In this document: one piece after another, positions 12,941 to 15,799 of the stretch | How the letters are laid out: the number at the start of each line of letters is the position of its first letter | Position numbering within the stretch: position 1 is the stretch's first letter | Assembly: GCA_019421525.1 (NCBI GenBank) | Contig: JAHZFC010000032.1 | Location: 1 to 15,799, forward strand | Source of the DNA: Clostridiales bacterium | GTDB taxonomy: Bacteria > Bacillota > Clostridia > Oscillospirales > Oscillospiraceae | Direction: 5' to 3' | Length of the DNA stretch: 15,799 nt | Position numbers and translations under genes: made by a program | Notes under the pieces: model-generated | What the model was told of the DNA's origin: nothing | The model's input: the letters and a program-made list of their open reading frames with translations, nothing else | Database searches by the model: none

Positions 12941-13486
12941 TCACTTCTTGACGCCGGTCTTACCGACCTTGCGGCGGATGACCTCGTCGGAATATTTGAT
13001 GCCCTTGCCCTTATAGGGCTCGGGGGGACGCTTCTCGCGGACTTTGGCCGCAAACTGGCCCACCAGCTGCTTGTCGTAGCCGGAGATGACGATCTGGTTG
13101 GCAGAGGGGGTCTCGATGGTGATCCCCTCGGGGGCCTCCATGATCACCTGGTGGGAAAAGCCCAGGTTCATGACCAGCTTGCCGCCCTCCATGGCCACAC
13201 GGTAGCCCCCGCCGTTGACATCCAGGGTCTTTTTATAGCCCTCGGTGACGCCCACCACCATGTTGTGGAGCAGGGAACGGGTCAGGCCGTGGAGCGCACG
13301 GTTCTCCTTCAAATCGTTGGGACGGGTGACATGCAGCTCAGTGCCCTCCATGGCGATGGTCATGTTGGGGTGGAACTGCTGGGTGAGGGTGCCCTTGGGG
13401 CCCTTCACAGTGACAACATTGTTGTCCTCGAGCTTGATCTCCACGCCGGCAGGTACGGCGATAGGAGCTCTTCCGATTCTAGACAT
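12941..13486 (-). CDS. rplF: 50S ribosomal protein L6
   Basis: The 181-residue L6 has two similar alpha/beta domains and sits near the GTPase centre. It begins MSRIGRAPIAVPAGVEI, and the second domain ends with the signature PPEPYKGKGIKY (154-165) followed by a basic tail. Length is standard. The start has AGGAGGG eight bases upstream and lies 14 bases after rpsH. Confidence 0.98.
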   Translation of the reverse strand: MSRIGRAPIAVPAGVEIKLEDNNVVTVKGPKGTLTQQFHPNMTIAMEGTELHVTRPNDLKENRALHGLTRSLLHNMVVGVTEGYKKTLDVNGGGYRVAMEGGKLVMNLGFSHQVIMEAPEGITIETPSANQIVISGYDKQLVGQFAAKVREKRPPEPYKGKGIKYSDEVIRRKVGKTGVKK

Positions 13487-13500
13487 TCCTATGACCCTCC

Positions 13501-13902
13501 TTACCAGACGAACGCAAGGACTTCGCCGCCGACATGGGCCTGACGGGCCTTCTTGTCGGTCATGACGCCCTTGGAAGTGGACACGATGGCGATGCCCAGG
13601 CCGCGGAGCACCTTGGGCAGTTCCTCCGCACCGGCATACACCCGCAGGCCGGGCTTGGACACCCGGCGCAGGCCGGAGATGACCTTCTCCTTGCCGGGCT
13701 GCAGATACTTCAGGGTGATGCGGATCACGCCCTGGGTACCGTCGTTGATGATCTGGAAGTTCTTGATATAGCCTTCGTCCAACAGGATCTGGGCGATGGC
13801 CTTCTTCATGTTGGAAGCAGGAACATCCACGGTATCATGCTTGGCGTTGTTCGCGTTGCGGATGCGAGTCAGCATATCCGCAATGGGATCGGTGATTTGC
13901 AT
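13501..13902 (-). CDS. rpsH: 30S ribosomal protein S8
   Basis: The 133-residue S8 binds 16S helix 21 and helps assemble the platform. It begins MQITDPIADMLTRIRNAN, and the C-terminal block GLGIAIVSTSKGVMTDKKAR is diagnostic for the RNA-binding site. The start at 13902 has AGGAGGT eight bases upstream. The preceding rpsN ends 481 bp away, and a candidate promoter lies in that gap, so rpsH and genes after it may be partly transcribed independently. In E. coli S8 represses the spc operon at the rplE start; no such structure was assessed here. Confidence 0.98.
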   Translation of the reverse strand: MQITDPIADMLTRIRNANNAKHDTVDVPASNMKKAIAQILLDEGYIKNFQIINDGTQGVIRITLKYLQPGKEKVISGLRRVSKPGLRVYAGAEELPKVLRGLGIAIVSTSKGVMTDKKARQAHVGGEVLAFVW

Positions 13903-13953
13903 GAGATTTTACCTCCTATTTTGATTTACCAAGGATACGTTCTGGCCTGTGCG

Positions 13954-13977
13954 GCTCGCGTCGGCTCGGACGCTTCT
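13954..13977 (-). repeat. 24-bp direct repeat flanking the type I element, left copy
   Basis: Exactly identical to 14090-14113, period 136 bp. It begins gctcgcgtcggctcgg and ends acgcttct. It may mark one period of a tandem unit or a target-like flank of the type I element. Confidence 0.75.
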
Positions 13978-13980
13978 ACT

Positions 13981-14112
13981 GTCACGCCTCGCCTGCTCGC
14001 CACGCGCGGCTTCCCTTCGTCTCGGGACGCAAACATTCGGGCCTGCGGCCCTTCTTGGTTTGCATCCCTTGCTCCGGTCCATCCGCGCTGCTCGCGTCGG
14101 CTCGGACGCTTC
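13981..14112 (-). repeat. Type I intergenic element, copy 2 (rpsN-rpsH gap)
   Basis: Related to 5107-5236 along its whole length. The core hairpin here is strong: GGGA (14024-14027) pairs with TCCC (14065-14068), GCAAAC (14029-14034) with GTTTGC (14058-14063), and inner GGGCC-tgc-GGCCC caps it. In copy 1 the G14029-C14063 pair is replaced by A5156-T5188, a compensatory change. This suggests that the folded RNA or DNA form matters. Confidence 0.7.
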
Positions 14113-14113
14113 T
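14090..14113 (-). repeat. 24-bp direct repeat flanking the type I element, right copy
   Basis: Exact copy of 13954-13977. It overlaps the right end of the type I element, whose copy 1 ends with a related, weaker version just before the rpoA stop codon. Confidence 0.75.
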
Positions 14114-14215
14114 TGGTACAGGCGGAAAGGTATCGCAGGTCAGGTAGGCCCTGCGACCTTTTATCCGTCTTTTCCCTCGCTGGGGGTCTCGTGCGGGGCG
14201 CGGCATCACGCCCCT

Positions 14216-14224
14216 ATTATAACA
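14216..14224 (-). promoter_or_regulatory. Extended -10 promoter upstream of rpsH
   Basis: Minus-strand TGTTATAAT is a perfect -10 (14216-14221) with an extended TGn element. No good -35 lies 17 bases upstream; that place is taken by the 22-bp palindrome. Transcription would start near 14209, about 305 nt before rpsH, so the type I element would be in the leader. Confidence 0.5.
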
Positions 14225-14231
14225 GGCCCAT

Positions 14232-14253
14232 AGGCGGGAGCGCGCTCCCGCCT
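14232..14253. repeat. 22-bp perfect palindrome
   Basis: It reads aggcgggagcg followed by its exact reverse complement. Neither side has a T-run, so it is not a standard terminator. It occupies the -35 region of the candidate promoter for rpsH and could be an operator or a cruciform-prone site. Confidence 0.65.
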
Positions 14254-14383
14254 TGGACAAGTTATCGCTTTATGGTCCGGTCATTTTAGAGCAGCTTTGC
14301 CGGGGATCTTTCGTCAGGCGTTGTGCGGACGCCGACGCTGTATGAGGATACTGCGGGGCGGCCACACGAAGCATGGCGGAAGA

Positions 14384-14569
14384 TCACCAGGAAGCCTTCT
14401 TCACGCCGGGGATCTGTCCCTTATAGGCCAGCTCCCGGAAGCAGATACGGCAGATGCCGTAGTCCCGGAGGTAGGCGTGGGGACGGCCGCAGATCTTGCA
14501 GCGGTTGTTGCGGCGGCTGGAGAACTTGGGCTCGCGCTGAGCCTTGAGGATCATAGATTTCTTAGCCAT
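14384..14569 (-). CDS. rpsN: 30S ribosomal protein S14, zinc-binding type
   Basis: The 61-residue S14 belongs to the short zinc-dependent (C+) form, with C24, C27, C40 and C43 in RCKICGRPHAYLRDYGICRIC. The C-terminus ELAYKGQIPGVKKASW is the family hallmark. It lies 17 bases after rplE with GGGAGGG before the ATG. After it the operon is interrupted by a long repeat-containing gap. Confidence 0.98.
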   Translation of the reverse strand: MAKKSMILKAQREPKFSSRRNNRCKICGRPHAYLRDYGICRICFRELAYKGQIPGVKKASW

Positions 14570-14586
14570 TTGCAGTTCCCTCCCTG

Positions 14587-15141
14587 TTAACCGTTGGTGG
14601 TGAACGGGGCGCCCAGGAGCGTCAGCAGCTCCTTGGCCTCCTCGTCGGTCTTGGCCGTGGTGCAGATGACCACGTCCATACCGCGGATCTTGTCGATCTT
14701 ATCGTAGTCGATCTCAGGGAAGATCAGCTGCTCCTTCACGCCCAGGGCGTAGTTGCCGCGGCCGTCGAAGGCGTCGGCGGAGATGCCGCGGAAGTCACGA
14801 ACACGGGGCAGGGCCACATTGAACAGGCGGTCCAGGAACTCCCACATCTTGTTGCCCCGCAGGGTAACTTTCGCTCCAATGGGCATACCTTCACGGAGCT
14901 TGAAGTTGGCCACAGACTTCTTGGCCTTGGTGATAACGGCCTTCTGGCCGGTGATGGTGGTCAGGTCATTGACCACGGCATCCAGCACCTTGGCGTTCTC
15001 ACGGGCCTCGCTGCAGCCAACGTTGACCACGATCTTCTCCAGGCGGGGGATCTGCATCACGGACTTATAGCCGAACTTCTGCATCAGAGCAGGAGCGACC
15101 TCGTCCTGGTACAGCTTCTTCAGGTTAGGGGTGTTAGCCAT
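14587..15141 (-). CDS. rplE: 50S ribosomal protein L5
   Basis: The 184-residue L5 binds 5S rRNA and contacts the P-site tRNA. Blocks IPRLEKIVVNVGC (31-43), TGQKAVITKAKKSVANFKLREG and the C-terminal GMDVVICTTAKTDEEAKELL are diagnostic. Length is standard. Start at 15141 follows GAGGAG; gap from rplX 20 bases. Confidence 0.98.
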   Translation of the reverse strand: MANTPNLKKLYQDEVAPALMQKFGYKSVMQIPRLEKIVVNVGCSEARENAKVLDAVVNDLTTITGQKAVITKAKKSVANFKLREGMPIGAKVTLRGNKMWEFLDRLFNVALPRVRDFRGISADAFDGRGNYALGVKEQLIFPEIDYDKIDKIRGMDVVICTTAKTDEEAKELLTLLGAPFTTNG

Positions 15142-15161
15142 TTCGATTCACTCCTCCTCTC

Positions 15162-15476
15162 TCAGATCTCGGCGCCGCACTTCTTGCAGATGCGGACCTT
15201 CTTGTCGCCCTCGACCTTGTGGCCGATGCGGGTGGGCTTGTTGCACTTGGGGCAGACCTTCTGCACCTTGCAGGCGTAGATGGGGGCCTCCTTCTGGAGG
15301 ATGCCGCCCTGCTCGCCCTGCTTGCGGGGCTTGGTGTGGCGGGAGACCACGTTGACCTTCTCCACGACCACCTTGCCGCTCTTGGGCATGACCTCCAGGA
15401 CCTTGCCCTGCTTGCCCTTGTCCTTGCCGGACAGGACGACAACCAGGTCGTCCTTCTTGATGCTCATCTTATTCAT
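15162..15476 (-). CDS. rplX: 50S ribosomal protein L24
   Basis: The 104-residue L24 is an assembly initiator of the 50S. The KOW motif, VVVLSGKDKGKQGKVLEVMP, is near the N-terminus, and the C-terminal half carries a four-cysteine zinc ribbon (C75, C78, C97, C100), common in Firmicutes. Three in-frame ATGs are possible. The one at 15476 lies nine bases after GGAGG; the one at 15482 is only three bases away and 15467 is further. It lies just after rplN. Confidence 0.96.
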   Translation of the reverse strand: MNKMSIKKDDLVVVLSGKDKGKQGKVLEVMPKSGKVVVEKVNVVSRHTKPRKQGEQGGILQKEAPIYACKVQKVCPKCNKPTRIGHKVEGDKKVRICKKCGAEI

Positions 15477-15491
15477 CTTCATTGCCCTCCC

Positions 15492-15797
15492 TTACAGCAC
15501 TTCGGGAGCCAGGGACAAGATCTTCATATAGTCCTTGTCGCGCAGCTCACGGGCCACTGGGCCAAAGATACGGGTGCCGCGGGGATTCTTATCGTCCTTG
15601 ATGAGGACGGCGGCGTTGTCGTCGAAACGGACATAGGAGCCGTCGGCGCGGCGGACGCCCTTGGCGGAACGGACGATGACGGCCTTGACCACTTCGCCCT
15701 TCTTAACAGTGCCGCCGGGAGCGGCCTTGCGGACGGAGGCGACCACCACATCACCGATGTTGCCGAACTTGCGCTTGGAACCGCCCAGAACGCGGAT
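15492..15797 (-). CDS. rplN: 50S ribosomal protein L14, 5' end outside window
   Basis: This is the C-terminal 101 codons or so of the 122-residue L14, cut by the right edge. The frame reads IRVLGGSKRKFGNIGDVVVASVRKAAPGG, then VKAVIVRSAKGVRRADGSYVRFDDNAAVLI and the C-terminus ARELRDKDYMKILSLAPEVL, all typical. About 20 N-terminal residues are missing. L14 contacts the 30S subunit at an intersubunit bridge. The TAA stop lies nine bases before the first possible rplX ATG. Confidence 0.96.
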   Translation of the reverse strand: MRVLGGSKRKFGNIGDVVVASVRKAAPGGTVKKGEVVKAVIVRSAKGVRRADGSYVRFDDNAAVLIKDDKNPRGTRIFGPVARELRDKDYMKILSLAPEVL

Positions 15798-15799
15798 GG

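Larger units (their letters stand above)
13903..14383 (-). other. 481-bp gap between rpsN and rpsH
   Basis: There is no credible gene; open frames here have no family features. Read on the minus strand, 14383-14254 shows nothing recognisable. A 22-bp palindrome (14253-14232), an extended -10 promoter (14224-14216), the type I repeat (14112-13981) and a second copy of its 24-bp end follow, and then the rpsH ribosome site. The usual gap here in Firmicutes is a few tens of bases. Confidence 0.65.

Noticed and set aside
13982..14260. 92-codon minus-strand frame in the rpsN-rpsH gap
   Set aside because: Arg/Pro-rich and wholly within repeat and palindrome sequence, with no ribosome site. Treated as non-coding.

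Overview
The window looks like a chromosomal piece of a GC-rich clostridium, most likely an Oscillospiraceae-type gut Firmicute (Flavonifractor / Intestinimonas / Oscillibacter-like). This is inferred from the protein sequences, the strong AGGAGG ribosome sites, the S-layer homology protein with a signal peptide, and the order map - KOW protein - infA. No database search was possible. Every convincing gene lies on the minus strand, so transcription runs from high to low coordinates.

Region 15799-4621 is the spc/alpha ribosomal superoperon, in order rplN (cut by the window edge), rplX, rplE, rpsN, rpsH, rplF, rplR, rpsE, rpmD, rplO, secY, adk, map, a KOW RNA-binding protein, infA, rpmJ, rpsM, rpsK, rpsD, rpoA, rplQ. 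It encodes ribosomal proteins of both subunits, the SecY channel, adenylate kinase, methionine aminopeptidase, IF-1 and the RNA polymerase alpha subunit. Most gaps are 1-25 bases and three junctions are tightly coupled (rplO/secY, map/KOW overlap, KOW/infA).

Three gaps in this operon are unusually long: rpsN-rpsH (481 bp), infA-rpmJ (292 bp) and rpoA-rplQ (274 bp). They hold GC-rich, hairpin-forming intergenic repeats. Two families can be recognised, each present twice and always in the same orientation relative to transcription. The last 85 bases of the operon (rplQ 3' end plus terminator) are also duplicated exactly just downstream.

Region 4283-1694 holds an HxlR-family regulator and then an iron-sulfur flavoprotein of the 2-enoate reductase / 2,4-dienoyl-CoA reductase / BaiCD-BaiH type. 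Each has its own candidate promoter and terminator. The pair may be a small redox or electrophile-response unit.

Region 1693-1 carries the promoter region and the 5' part of an S-layer homology protein gene that runs off the left edge. Its upstream region has two duplicated near-consensus promoters with repeated TTACA boxes and a leader of about 175 nt.

I found no CRISPR array, prophage, transposase, tRNA or rRNA. The least conventional content is the repeat invasion of the ribosomal operon and the duplicated S-layer promoter region. I do not see a clear new multi-gene system.
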